Source of the DNA: Sesamum alatum
Taxonomy: Eukaryota; Streptophyta; Magnoliopsida; Lamiales; Pedaliaceae
DNA: 64,000 nucleotides
Assembly: GCA_034509735.1 (NCBI GenBank)
Contig: JACGWO010000001.1
Coordinates: 12,478,854-12,542,853 of the forward strand
Direction: 5' to 3'
Made by a program: the position numbers and the translations under genes. The notes below the pieces were generated by a model that saw only the letters and a list, made by a program, of their open reading frames with translations, ran no database searches and was not told the DNA's origin. Shown here one piece after another: positions 21,539 through 33,459 of the stretch (positions within the stretch are counted from its first letter, which is position 1; each line of letters begins with the position of its first letter).

Positions 21539-24500
21539 ATCTCTTCCAAGCTGTGATATCCACTTACCACATGAAAGTGAAGTTTCCCATACCTGAGGGA
21601 GTAGGAGAGATGGTGGGAGACAGGAAGCAAGCCCGGGAGTGTTATGCCAGCACGCTGAAGTCGTCAGTAGAGGACCGTGAGCGAAAAGGCGAAGGCAGGG
21701 TACTGGGATGTCTGAGAAGGAAACTCGTGGGAGAGAGCCCGGTAAAAGGAGCTCCACGGAGGAGCAAAGAGAAGAAACTAGGAAAGAAGCCAAAAAGAAG
21801 AAGGTGGAAGAAGAAAGAATAGAGGCTTTTGAGGAGATCAAGATGGTTGAGCTCCTAGGTGACCCTAAGAAGGTGTTGAAAGTTGGGTCGCTGTTAAGTG
21901 AGCAGATGGAGCATGTCATTGTTGATTTCTTGCAAAGATCAGTAGACGCGTTCGCGTGGGAGCTGTCTGATATGAAGGGGATAGACCCCGAAGTTATGGT
22001 CCACAGACTCAACGTGGATCCAAAAGCAAAGCCTGTGAAACAGAAAATGAGGGCATTTGGGGCAGAGAGGAACAAGATCATAGGCGAGGAGGTCGAGAAA
22101 CTGCTTCAAGTAGATTATATTCGACCGGTGTACTACCCAGAATGGTTGGCCAATGTGGTCCTTGTCCCAAAGAGCAATAGAAAGTGGAGGATGTCCATAG
22201 ACTTCACTGATTTAAATCGAGCTTGCCCCAAAGACTCATACCCCTTGCCGAGGATTGATGCGCTTATTGATTCAACTTCTGGATGTGAGTTGATGAGCTT
22301 CTTGGATGCATTTCAGGGCTATAATCAGATTCGACTAGCGCCCGAGGACCAAGAAAAGACAAGTTTTGTGACGGAGCAGGGCACATACTGCTACAGAGTG
22401 ATGCCCTTTGGGCTGAAAAATGCGGGAGCCACATATCAAAGGTTAGTAAATGGCATGTTCAGAGAGCAAATAGGACGAAATATGGAGGCGTATATAGACG
22501 ACATGCTAGTCAAAAGCCGTAGGAAGGAAGATCACGTGATTGATCTTGAGGAATGCTTTCGCACATTGGAGAAATATGGGATGAAGCTGAACCCCACAAA
22601 GTGCACTTTCGGAGTTCAGGGAGGAAAGTTCCTCGGGTTCATGGTTTCCCAAAGGGGGATAGAGGCGAATCCAGAAAAAATTGAGGCCATTATGACAATG
22701 CAATCTCCCGGGACGATAAAAGAAGTTCAGAAACTGACGGGACAAATGGCGGCACTAAATCGTTTCATTTCAAAATCCTCAGAACGGGGACTCCCATTCT
22801 TCAAGGTATTAAGGAAGATGGATGGCTTCACCTGGACAGAGCAGTGCCAAGTTGCCTTCGAGGAGTTAAAGAAGTATCTTACTTCGCCGCCCTTGCTGAC
22901 AAAGCCCGAACCAGGGGGGACCTTGTTTGTATACCTGTCCGTCTCGGAAGGTGCGGTAAGTTCGGTCCTCGTGAGAGAGGAAGGGCGCGAACATTGACCC
23001 ATATATTATGCCAGCAAGGCACTGCAAGGGCCAGAACAGAGATACCCCCAGATTGAGAAGGTGGCCTTGGCCCTGGTAACCGCGGCGAGGAAGCTACGTC
23101 CTTATTTTCAATCGGACCCTGTAGTGGTACTAACGAATCAACCTTTGAAGAGGGTATTGGCAGATCCCAACACATCGGGGAGAATGGTGAAATGGTCGAT
23201 GGAGTTGAGTGAGCATGGAATCGCATATCAGCCTAGACCCGCGATAAAGGCGCAAGCGTTGGCAGACTTCATCTCCGAATTGACCGAGGAGAATGGCATG
23301 CAAGATAAGAGGTGTTGGAAGATGTTTGTGGATGGCTCTTCCACATCCCAAGGTGGCGGGGCAGGAATATTACTCGAGAGCCCATATCAGGACACAATGC
23401 GTTATGCTATCCGGCTTGGGTTCGCCGCCTCAAATAATGAAGCGGAGTATGAAGCACTCATCGCGGGAGGGAAATTGGCCTTTGCAGCCGGGGCGAAGCA
23501 CGTGAAAGTATACAGCGATTCCCAACTGGTGGTTAAGCAGGTAAATGGAGAGTTTGAGGCCAAGGGAGAGCAAATGGCCAAATACTTGGCAAAAATCCAG
23601 GAAATGCGGAAAAAGTTTGACACATTCACCTTGGAACAAATTCCGAGGAGTGAGAATGAAAAAGCGGATCACCTGGCTAAGATGGCCAGTTCACTAGCTC
23701 CCCTAAAGAGCAAGAAGGTAACATTGTTGAGCCAAGAGTACCCGGATGTGAACGAAGAGGAGAATGAAGTCCTGATGGCGAAAGGAGCTCCATCGAAGTG
23801 GATGGAGGAAATAGAAGCGTATCTAAAAGTTGGGGAACTGCCTCAGGATCCCAAGCAAGCTAGGACACTTCGCACGAGAGCAGCCAGATTTACCCTGATT
23901 GGCGGGGAGTTGTATAAAAGAGGATTCTCGCAGCCATACCTCAAGTGCATAAATGAGGACAAAGCGGAGTACGTTCTGAGGGAGATACACGAGGGAAGCT
24001 GTGGCAACCACTCAGGTGGAAGAGCCCTGGCGCAGAAGGCCCTGAGGCAAGGGTATTTTTGGCCAACCATGCAAGCAGACGCCAGGGATTTAGTGAGGAA
24101 GTGCCGAAAGTGCCAAGAACATGCCAATATTGCTCACGTCCCAGTTGCGGATATGCAGCCCCTGCAGAGTCCTTGCCCTTTCGACCAGTGGGGGATGGAT
24201 ATAGTAGGGAAGCTTCCCCGAGCAACAGGCCAACGAGAGTACTTGCTAGTAGCAGTAAATTATTTTTCGAAGTGGGTGGAAACAGAGGCATTAAGCAGGA
24301 TTACAGAGAAGGAAGTCATCAAATTCGTCTGGAAAAATATCATATGTCGCTTCGGCATCCCCAGAGCCTTCGTGATGGACAATGGAACGCAGTTTCAGGG
24401 ATCTAAATTTCGCCAATGGTGTCAGGAATTGAAGATAAAACAGTACTACACGTCGGTGGCAACACCGCAATCCAATATCCAGGCAGAAGTGACCAACCGA

Positions 24501-25025
24501 ATAATCCTCCAGAGTTTGAAGACAAGACTAGAAGATGCCAAAGGCAATTGGGTAGAAGAGCTTCCAGGAGTTCTATGGGCATACCGAACCACCCCACGCC
24601 GGAGCACGGGATAAACTCCCTTCAGTCTAGTCTATGGGTCGAAAGTCGTCATCCCAGTGGAGATTGGGGAAGAGACACTCCGAGTGAAGTGCTACGAGCC
24701 GACTAGCAATGAAAATGAAAGGAGAGTCGACCTCGACTTTTTGGAAGAGCTAAGGAGCAGCGCGAATGTCAGAACTGAAGCATACAAAACGTTGATGGCA
24801 AGAGCCTACAACGGTAAAGTCAGACATCGAGACTTCCAAGTGGGCAACCTCGTTTTGCGGAGGGCTGACGCCACAGGGAACATTGGGAAGCTAGATGCCA
24901 AATGGACTGGGCCATATCAAATGATTGAGATTCTGGGGAAAGGAACGTACCGCTTGCAGAAATTAGATGGAAAAGAAGTACCACGCACATGGAATGTGGT
25001 TAACTTAAAGAAATATTTTGTGTAA
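21484..25025 (+). pseudogene. Tat element pol: protease remnant, RT, RNase H, second RNase H, integrase
   Basis: It begins with [20 protein letters not shown], the C-terminal edge of the protease; the DSG active-site part is absent. From 21708 a separate frame gives RT (RMSIDFTDLNRACPKDSYPL, YIDDMLVKS), then the first RNase H. A TGA at 22995-22997 sits in the usual HRPIYY motif (Arg to stop). The same frame resumes with a second RNase H-like domain (FVDGSSTSQGGGAGI, NNEAEYEALIAG, YSDSQLVV). The integrase follows: H-H-C-C knuckle (CRKCQEH), MDIVG, VMDNGTQF and an AEVTNR Glu. A TAA at 24612-24614 stands in place of Glu before TPFSLVYGS. The frame then runs on to 25025. Confidence 0.93.
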
Positions 25026-25150
25026 ATTTTTTCGCACTTTACGTTGTATGAAAGTTATAATGTAATACTCTCTTATAACTCAAAATGTGGTAATGAAATT
25101 TTCTTTTTTACAAGTTCTTGTCACCTATATGTTTTAATTTGTTGCAAAAA

Positions 25151-25381
25151 GGGGGATTGCCCCGAAATAATAAAGAGAGGGGCTGCCTCTCACAAGGGGA
25201 TTGCCCCGAAATAAATAAAGAGAGGGACTGCCGCTCATAGGGGATTGCCCCGAAATAATAAAGAGAGGGACTGCCTCTCACAGGGGGATTACCCCGAGAT
25301 TATAAAGGGAGGGACTGCCTCTCATAGGGGGACTGCCCCTAACATTGAAAACATTATCTAAAAGAGGGGGATTGCCTCTCA
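25151..25381 (+). repeat. Tandem array of about 44-bp units, each with two hairpins
   Basis: Units start at 25151, 25196, 25240 and 25283, with a degenerate fifth from 25327. Each has GGGGATTGCCCC followed by GAGAGGGACTGCCTCTC. Both halves are self-complementary (GGGG/CCCC and GAGAGG/CCTCTC), so a transcript could form a series of small stem-loops. The array lies just past the pol stop in the 3' internal region. Confidence 0.9.
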
Positions 25382-25561
25382 GAGATATTGAAGTATGATA
25401 TGATATAAGCATAAAACTTTTATTGAAGATTCAATGTTGAAAGAGAAAGAACAAATGCTGAAAATTAGATTTGTAAAAAGTGAATACTAATAATAAATAA
25501 TCCCTAACACCTCTAGAATCTACGAAAAAAAAAATTCAAGTAAATAAATCCTAAAGGCTAA

Positions 25562-27600
25562 CTAATTCTTCTCTATGACAGAAGATAGGTTTCCACCAAT
25601 AGGAGTCTCGTCGACCATATCATCGGCAATCTCGCCTTCTCCATCCTCATCCCCTTCTTTATCAGGAACCTTGGGATCAAGAAACATAAAATCTTCATCA
25701 CCAAACCGACCACTGCTCCTCAAGGTGGCACGACATTGCCGGATTACTTGATCATACACCTCGCTAGCCTTGCTAAGAACAGCTTGGTGGAATTCCTCTG
25801 AGTCCACGTATTTCTCCTTAAAGTCATCCCGCACACGCTCCAAGTATGCCTTGCCAGCATCAGACTTCAGGAAAGTCTTCCCCGAGGTAACCTCCCGGTT
25901 GAAGCTTTCCTTCCACTTGAGTTTGTTCGGTCGGAAGCAGTCTTGAGCTCCTCTTGACAGTGCTCCAGATTTTTTTCGGGCATCTTCAAAGGCGTCCTCA
26001 GGCGTTCAATCTCCTTCTTCATGGTTACTCAACCGTAGCTCAGTAGCTTCGGCTAAATTGATAACCTAAAAGGATATACCTCAATTAGACACGTGAGGAC
26101 AGAAAATGAAGAATCAACAAAAAACTATAACAACATACCCTGGCAAGTTTCGCCTGCATAAGACGAGTGAGGGTGACTGAGGGGAGGGCGCCAAGTAGCG
26201 TCACATCGTAAGGACTCACTAGATCCCTGGATCTTTTGTGAGCAAGATCCACGTCAGCTGCATCCCAAAAAGAAGAGATATCTCCCTGCCTGTTCGTCCC
26301 ATAGGTGAAGAGACTTTTCCTACTCCCATGACGAGGAGGACCTGATTCGCCTCCCGGGGGCGTTTGGAGGCATTGCCTTCAGGAGGGGAGGAGCGCCCCT
26401 CGTGACGAGTTAAGGGCCCCGGGGATCCCCGGCCCGGGCGGGAGGGTGAGCGTCGGCGACTGCTTTCTCCCCTCCTTGGCGGGGGGGGGGGGGGGGGGAG
26501 GAGGAATGACGGGACCTTGAGGCACTCCCTTTGTTACAGAAACGATGGACATCGTGGAGGGAGATCTTCTTTCCTCCTGTAAACAAGTCAAAAAAAAAAG
26601 TGAGAAAGCGTCGAAAATTTTTACAAAGCAAGTAAAAGCAGAAAAGTTAAATACCAGCAGGCCCTAAAGTTTTGACGTCAAAAAGTTGGTCGAACAGCCC
26701 AACCCCGATGAAGGAGAGTCAAAGGTCAGGAACGGAGTCGGGCACAAAACATGATTCCCCCCAAGGGGCAGTTAATCCCCAGGATAAGTCCTTTACAAAT
26801 AAGAACTTTTCTTTCCAAGGACCCTTAGAAGAGACACCACCCTCAAGAATCTTGCAACTCCCCCAAGGATAGAAATAGAAGTAAGAGTCGTTGGGCACCT
26901 TCCTGACAGTGAATAAAGTATAAAAGGCTTCAAGAGACGGGATCAAGCCGAGCTCCTCAAAACGTTGAAGGAACCCCCTAAAACTTACAAGGGAGTTAGG
27001 TGTAAATTGACTAATGCTCAGGATAGTACAGGTGATGATTTGGAGTAGCAGAGGATGAAGGGGGAGAGTGAAACCCGAGGAAAAGAATGATAAGTACACA
27101 GTAAAGAACCCAGGAGGAGGAAACTTGATCCTATCATCAATACTAGGCAACAGGAGGGTGAATTCAGAAGAAGCGTTGACACTAGCTTCTAGGAGCGGAA
27201 TTCTTCAAAACTCGCACGACTAAGGCAACTATCGACATCCATTATACGACAGCGAGATTTTGAGTGGGGGGCTGAAGAGGACTCAGTTCCATCTAGACCA
27301 GAATCGATAAGATCAGTTGGCAGGGGAGATAAGAGTGGGGGAGTTTCTCGGGAACTTGACTCAAAGGAGGAATTTGGAGAAGGCGACGGACAAGTGGGAA
27401 GGTTCCGAATCGCTTCAATCACCTCGTGATCAAAGTCCACGATATCCGGACCCATGTGAGGAGCTGAAATAGGAGAGAAATCTAGGCTTATAACCGGAAC
27501 GGAAGAAGAAGGAGGAGGCGCCCCTCGGGCGGGGACCGGCACCTCGACCAGGGCTCGGAGTTGAAGTTCTCCCCCACGGGATCCCGGCGTTGTTCGACAT
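25562..27600 (-). pseudogene. Antisense ORF of the Tat element (Transposase_28-like), broken
   Basis: Opposite to gag-pol, three minus-strand open stretches follow one another. At 27610-27189 is a Ser/Pro-rich N-terminal part. From about 27206 to 26719 comes a domain with PPPGFFTVYLSFFSSGFTLP, FTPNSLVSFRGF and YFYFYPWG, resembling the 'putative gypsy type transposon' family PF04195. At 25843-25562 is an acidic C-terminal part (EVYDQVIRQCRATLRSSGRF). An ATG (MSNNAGIPWG) lies at 27600 but in another frame, and the pieces occupy different frames, so the ORF is decayed. Antisense ORFs here are known in Tat elements; their function is unknown. Confidence 0.7.
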
Positions 27601-28077
27601 GACGCGGATGTTTTTTTTTTTTTGGAAGAAAATGAAGTTGAGGGTTTTTTTGAAAATTTTGGATTGAACGAAGGAGTGTTTTTTGTTGGAGACACTAACA
27701 CGAGAACGGAAAAAATTAAATGGAGCCAGTGGAAAGATGGAAAGCTAAATACCCGAGCCAAAGCGTTTCAGCATTCTTATTTTTTCTTTTTTGGAGGCGA
27801 CGAAGGCGATAAGAGAAGTCGGTGCACAATGAAAAATTGAGGATGGTTACCTCCAATTTATATAGAGAGAGGAAGGAGTCCAAGTTAGAAAAGGAGAAAG
27901 AAGGGAAAAGAATCCCAGCAGGAATAGAGTTTGCTTAAAAAGAAAGAAGAAGAGAGAGAGTTTTGAAAAAAAGAAAGACTCCCAAATTGAATAAGGAAAG
28001 CGAAAAGGTTAAAGAAGAGTTCGATTCAGAGTCAATTTGTTGATTAAAACTTTCAGGTTTCCAAAGAAATTCCTGAA

Positions 28078-28090
28078 AGTCGGGGGCTAC
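28078..28090 (+). other. Polypurine tract before the 3' LTR
   Basis: GTCGGGGGCTAC immediately precedes the 3' LTR, a G-rich block placed as the plus-strand primer in Tat-type elements. Assignment rests on position and form. Confidence 0.65.
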
Positions 28091-28464
28091 TGATGTGGAG
28101 AAAAACAAACTTGCAAAAAAGACCCTCCAACTTCCGGATAATTGCACAAAGGCCCCAAATAGAAGTTAAGGGAGGTTGAAATAGAAGTTGAGGGAAGTTG
28201 AAAGAGGGGAAGTTAAAAAGAAAGTGGGCTAGTAAAATAACGAGAATACCCTCAGCAGATCAATTTTAGGCCGTAGGATCAAAGGGCAACATTGTAATTT
28301 CACCCCCGAAAATTTACTATAAATAGGGGGTGAATTCATTGTAAACTTACTTCTTTATATATATGAGAATAACACTATTTACATTTCATGATCTTTTCGA
28401 GCTTCCTGAATTGATTTGGTGTCAACGTGCGTAGATTACTTTCTTTCTAAATTACTCACCATCA
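28091..28464 (+). repeat. 3' LTR of the Tat element, 374 bp
   Basis: Partner of 19299-19672 with the same boundaries, followed by the CCACT target duplication at 28465-28469. Confidence 0.96.
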
Positions 28465-28864
28465 CCACTCCTCCACTATTCTTTTATAGTTAATTCTTTT
28501 TCTTTTTGATTTTCATATATTTTTTTTTTGTCACTGTTTTTTTTATAAATTTAATGCAAACTTATTATTTGTATATACTTTATTAAATAATTTTTATAAA
28601 TATTTTATTTAAATAATATTTATAGAATTTGCACGCACATAATGTGTGCCACAAATTACTAGTATTAAATACTGGTCAAACACAATTAATAACTCAATTT
28701 AATTATATATCTAATGAAACAAATTTCATAGTGTTATTCATTTTTTCTTCATTATGTAATGTACTTCACTTTCAATTGAATAAGAGAATAACTAATTAAT
28801 AACTTTAATAAATCTTGAAGAGGAAAAACGAAAAAAAAAAAAAAAACACCATTAGGAATAATAA

Positions 28865-29995
28865 GGATAATTGCATAAAACCCTTCTGTGTTTTTAAAAT
28901 TCAGCTAAAATCTCTCTGTGTAAAAAATATAGGCAAAAAAGCCCCCTGTATTTTCAGAATAATGCATACTATCCCCCGCCAGTTAATTTCCTTTTAACGG
29001 TGTTAAATTTTGTAGTGATTTACCAATTATATCCTTGTTTTTATAGCCATTGATCTTCAATAATAAAAATGAACGGTCCAGAAATATATATATATATAAT
29101 ATATATTAAATTTATATATCAATTGTATATATTATATATAAGATATATATCATTCATATATATATTATCGACGGGCGTCGTCGCCCAGGACATCGTTACC
29201 CAGATCTGCGCGGTAACATAATGCCCAGATCTGGGCGGCCACAAACCCTCGTCTTCCAAATCTGGTTGGCAAGTGGTTACGACTTGGAGAGGTAGGGAGG
29301 AGCGGAGGCGATGGGGTAGTGGCGGTGAGGAGGCGAAGGCGCGAGGGTGGGAGCAGATTTGGGGAAGAAGATGAATGTTTTCTTATTTCTTTTTTTTTAT
29401 TTGTTGTATTTTTTAATTTTATAACTTTTAATATAATGAATTAAATTATTATGTATTTTTTCATTTAAATATCATTATATTGAAATATTAAACTTTATTT
29501 ATTGTAATTTATAATAATATAATTTTAAAAAAAATATTCAACACAAAATTAAATTAATTAATAATATTTAAAAATAAAATCATGTATTTTGATTTTAAAA
29601 ATTTATAAATATTTAAATACCTCAAAATTTTCATATTTATATATATAATAATTTAATTTGATGTAATAATATTTTTTCATATAAATATTAATGAATATTA
29701 ATTATTTAGTATTAACTTTTTTTATATAAAATATGAAAAAAGGGTAAAGAATTAATAAAAATAAATAAAGAGAGGGAATAATTGCATTAAAATAGGGGTA
29801 AGTTTGTCCTTTCAACAATGTCAAAAAGTTGAAAATAGGTTAAAATCATATTCTACTTTCATTTTAAATGAGTGTAGATCATTCTCCATTTTTTTTTTAA
29901 CGGAGAGAATTTTTTTATAGTATTTAGCTATTAATTAACACAGATAAATTTTTAACAATTTTTCTATAACACTAGGGGTAATTATACAATTTCCC
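28865..29995. mobile_element. Foldback MULE-type element with GC-rich core, 1,131 bp
   Basis: A perfect 9-bp duplication, GAATAATAA (28856-28864, 29996-30004), flanks ends reading GGATAATTGCATAAAACCC and GGGGTAATTATACAATTTCC. A GC-rich core at 29165-29375 contains palindromes (GGGCGTCGTCGCCC, CCCAGATCTGGG) in an otherwise AT-rich element. A related core occurs in the element at 43757. It ends about 450 bp before the start codon at 30458. Confidence 0.85.
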
Positions 29996-30457
29996 GAATA
30001 ATAATGATTGATGACCGTCAGATAAGACCGCATTTAAGCCAAATGGTCTCACCGTAACATCCTACGCCCAATCTACAAGATAAGCGCCCTCCACTTGACC
30101 GTTGCAACCCGAAAAATTCGCAGTCTAACGGATAGTTTCTTCTTCTTTGAAAAAAAGAAGAGCAAAACTGAATCAATATCAAGAATCACACATTCACACT
30201 CCCTTCCTCTTCTAAAACTTCTTCACTCCAAAAATCAAGAACTGCTATCACTCTTCCTTTTGAAATTCACACGAAATACTCCGAAATTAATTAATTTTGT
30301 GAAAACTTTTTCTGGGTTTCAATTTTTTTTCTTGAAAAAACTTTTGCTATCAATTTTCTTGGATATTGACGACGCTCTTGATCTGTTCTCTGTATTCATC
30401 AACCCCACCACCAACCCTCAAACAAAGATAATCAAGAACATCTTAGTTTATCAGTTG

Positions 30458-33236
30458 ATGTTCTTGGCGGAGAAAAGAATGGATCTTGGTTGTATTGATA
30501 TGGGCTGCGTTGAGAAGCAAAGGAAAGAAACTTCTCTTGAGAAAGACAGCAGTCCAAAGGAGTCTGTGATGTCTGCTTCTAAGCTTGGAAAGGTATTCTT
30601 TCTTCATTCTTTGTTAATAATTCTCTTTATTTCTTGTTCTCTATTGTTGGGCTATCCTCTGTTCACTTGAATTCGGATTTAGTCTCAAGCCTTTGATTTT
30701 CTTGACATAATATGGATAAATGGCTTTTATTTCATGGTTTGATTAGTAGGCATAGTTGTTCTTGGCTTCATAATTTTGAAGAAATTGAGATTGAGACAGA
30801 GTTTGCATTGGTTCCTCTGATATCTGTCCAATGTTGTCTGTTTCTCAGTTTCTAACTATATTCTTTTCAAGTATAGAATAACAAAGCAAAGGATGCAGTG
30901 CGGTCTAGCTTAAATGCTTTGAACAAACTCACATCCCAAATCTCTAAGCCTCCTCGTCGCAAGACCTCACCGCTTAATTGGTTCCCCCGGAAAAAGATCG
31001 AACCGTATTTGAAGAGGAAAATTAAAATGCTTCAGGTTTGCTTGCTGCATACACTGATCTATTATTTACTGAATTATGTTTCTTGATAGACAGAGTCCTG
31101 ATGGTAAGTCTTAATGCAGGAAGTAGACGGAATGCGTTTAACGCTCGATGAAACTCTCTGTGATTCAAATCCACATTACTCGAGAGTACTGAGAGAAAAG
31201 ATTGCAATAAGAGAAGCTGCCGAGAAAGCCATGGAGGCTCGAAAGGGTGCTATGGTTGAAGCGTCTTGGTGTCGTATACTGCAGGCCGCCAGGTAATTAC
31301 ACAGTCTCTTGGCATTTTGTTTATATGGGATGATGTTATCTTGGTGTAATATTGATTGGCTTCCTTAATAGGATTGAAAGTAAAGAAGCAGAAGCTCAGC
31401 TGTTGAAAGCGGAACTTTCTGCTGCGGAAGCTGCTGAAGCTGCACGGGCGGTGGGGGTGATCATGAATGATGATGATATACACAGAATCGAGACTACGTG
31501 TGGTACGGGAGGATCTGCCACGCATACGGTTTTGGCAACTTTTGAGACGGCATTTGAGGTTGATAAACAAGTAGCTGCAGCTGTTAAAGCTGCTTTTATT
31601 AAGCTTGCTAGTTGCCCTTCAATAAACAAAGAGGAGTTTAAAGAATTGTTGCGCAGAATCAGTGAGAACCCTGATACAGAGGAAAATTGTAATGAATTGT
31701 CAGACTTCACTCCGGAATGTGAATCTGATGCTGGGCCGGAGCTGGAAGTTGTAGACAGTTTGAATTATCAGGGCTCAAGTTGCGGTAATAAGGAGTTTGA
31801 TGGCATAAGACTGAGGAAGCACAAGAAAGGACAGGAGTCGGATAAGTTTAGTATGGCTAATATTGTTGATACGATGCTTGGTAGGCTTCAATGCTTGAAA
31901 GAAGACGAACTTGCTTCTCTTGCCACTATCGTTGCAACTAGTGGTTTAAATGCTGCTTTAAACTCTGCTGTTGAAAGTGCTGAGGATTCTTGTCTTAAGG
32001 TCCCGAGCAGAGTGTCTGTTGGTGGGAGGCCGACGAGGAATTCATTTGCTGATGCACAGGTGAGAGGAACATCTCATGCTGAACTTCCTAGCCTAGACAA
32101 ATTCCTTGTGAAGCGCATGACTAGACTTGAAAGAGAGGTCTTGGAAGCAAAAAATGCAAGAAAAAATGAAGCTAGTGATGCAGCCGATGATGAGAAGCGC
32201 TTTTCTGTTGAGAATACAAGTTCAAGAACTGAAGTAAAGCTCAAAGAGGACACGGTGATTCCTGACTTAGGAAGTGTGCTAGTGAAACATTCTTCAAAGC
32301 TTGAGAAAGAGGTCGAAGAAGCAAGGTTGAATGCAAGATCATCTGAAATGGATAACAAGAAATTCCAAAGAGGTGGGCGTACGGAACAGAAAGATGTTGC
32401 TGAGGTTCCCAGTCTAGATAAATATTTGGTGAAACGCTTGACAAGACTGGAAAGGGAGGTCCAAGAAGCTAGGAACAGAAGAAATCTTGAGTTATCTGAA
32501 GGAGAAAAAAGGGTCATTGATTCAAGAAAGGCAACTGCTTTTCCAGCGGATGCAACAAATTCGAAAGAGAAGATCCCATTTAGTTCTAGTGGAGATTCAA
32601 TAGGCAAAGAAAATATGGACTTCAACAAAATCGAGAGCAGAAATGCAACGACATCGGAAGTCATTGATCGCCAAGATCAAAACCATGCAGCAGCAGCAGC
32701 AGCCGAGTATGAAAGTTTAGACAAAGTTTTAGTAAAGCATGTGTCGAGGCTGGAAAAAGAGAAGCTGGAATACCGTGCAGGTGACCAAATGCGAAATCGA
32801 AAGAACAGCTACAGAGGAACAGAAAGCACGGAAGGCAGTTTGGACCAAGTTTTAGTGAAGCATAAATCACGGCTAGAGAAGGAAAAGTTGGCGTCCGGTG
32901 CTGAGAAACAAGAGGAGGATAGCACCAGGCACTCAGTTTGTCGTCGACAGGCTAGGGAGAGAGAGCTGCAGGAAGCATGGGGAGGCTTGAGCTTAGGAAA
33001 TTCGATACGCCCTCACGTCTCTAGACTCCAACGAGACAAGGCAAGATGATCCATTTGTTCATATAACTAAATGCATTACTGCTTTTAACAGGAGGATAGT
33101 TAAATGTGATTGATGTCTTTTGCTTACTTGTAATCTTCCCCTATTAAATGTGATGTCTTTTGCACATTCTTAGGCTGCTTGGCTTGAAGCCGAAGAAGAG
33201 GAGAGGAAGAGGGCGACGATGACGGGCGAAGTATGA
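30458..33236 (+). CDS. Plant coiled-coil protein with repeated LVKHxSRLEKE units, five exons
   Basis: Exons: 30458-30592, 30877-31035, 31120-31292, 31372-33040, 33174-33236; 732 aa. The start is the first ATG (MFLAEKRMDLG); the second, at 30479 (MDLGCIDMGC), may be the true one. The last intron has a GC donor (ACAAG|GCAAGA) and a normal AG acceptor. It joins RDK to AAWLEAEEEERKRA in frame; retention would end the protein at KAR. Five copies of an L-D-x-x-LVKHxSRLEKE unit start near residues 397, 455, 504, 605 and 646. Much of the rest is charged and helix-forming (KEAEAQLLKAELSAAEAAEA). It resembles an uncharacterised plant family (I recall Arabidopsis At1g12330-like proteins). No enzyme motif, signal peptide or membrane segment is seen; function unknown. 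Confidence 0.85.
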
Positions 33237-33459
33237 GGCTCAGAACCAACCATTTTTGTCTCTCTGAAGTTTCAAACCAGAAACAACAAGTGAAAATGGA
33301 AGGCAACATAAATTGTTGTCATAATTTGTGTGATTGTCTTTCTCATCATGCTTTGGATTGTTTCATTGTGGAAGCAAGCAACATTCTTTTAGCTTCTTGT
33401 TTATATTTTGCTCATGAAATGTTGATATATTATTCTGTATCATAATTTCCAGTTTCTTA

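Larger units (their letters stand above)
19299..28464 (+). mobile_element. Ty3/gypsy Tat-lineage LTR retrotransposon, complete but defective, 9,166 bp
   Basis: Two 374-bp LTRs bounded by TG...CA are flanked by a CCACT duplication (19294-19298, 28465-28469). The order is PBS, gag, (protease remnant), RT, RNase H, integrase, then a long 3' region with a tandem array and an antisense ORF, and a purine tract. A second RNase H-like domain before integrase, the CX2HX4HX4C gag knuckle and the antisense ORF fit the Tat clade. The LTRs differ by 6 substitutions and 2 single-base indels, so insertion was fairly recent. Three in-frame stops, frame changes and loss of the protease core make it non-autonomous. 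Confidence 0.95.
19197..28662 (+). mobile_element. Small non-autonomous Helitron, interrupted by the Tat element
   Basis: The 5' end at 19197 reads TCTATACCTTATTATTAAAG after a host A. The 3' end reads CTAG at 28659-28662 before a host T, preceded by a GC-rich hairpin (GCACGCA ... TGTGTGC, 28631-28649). TC...CTRR ends, a hairpin about 10 bp before the end, and insertion between A and T are the Helitron signature. Without the nested gypsy element and one CCACT copy it is about 295 bp. There is no Rep/helicase, so it would need proteins supplied from elsewhere. Confidence 0.65.

Noticed and set aside
30095..30457. Long in-frame extension upstream of the coiled-coil protein start
   Set aside because: It has no ATG before 30458 and reads as low-complexity 5' leader sequence.
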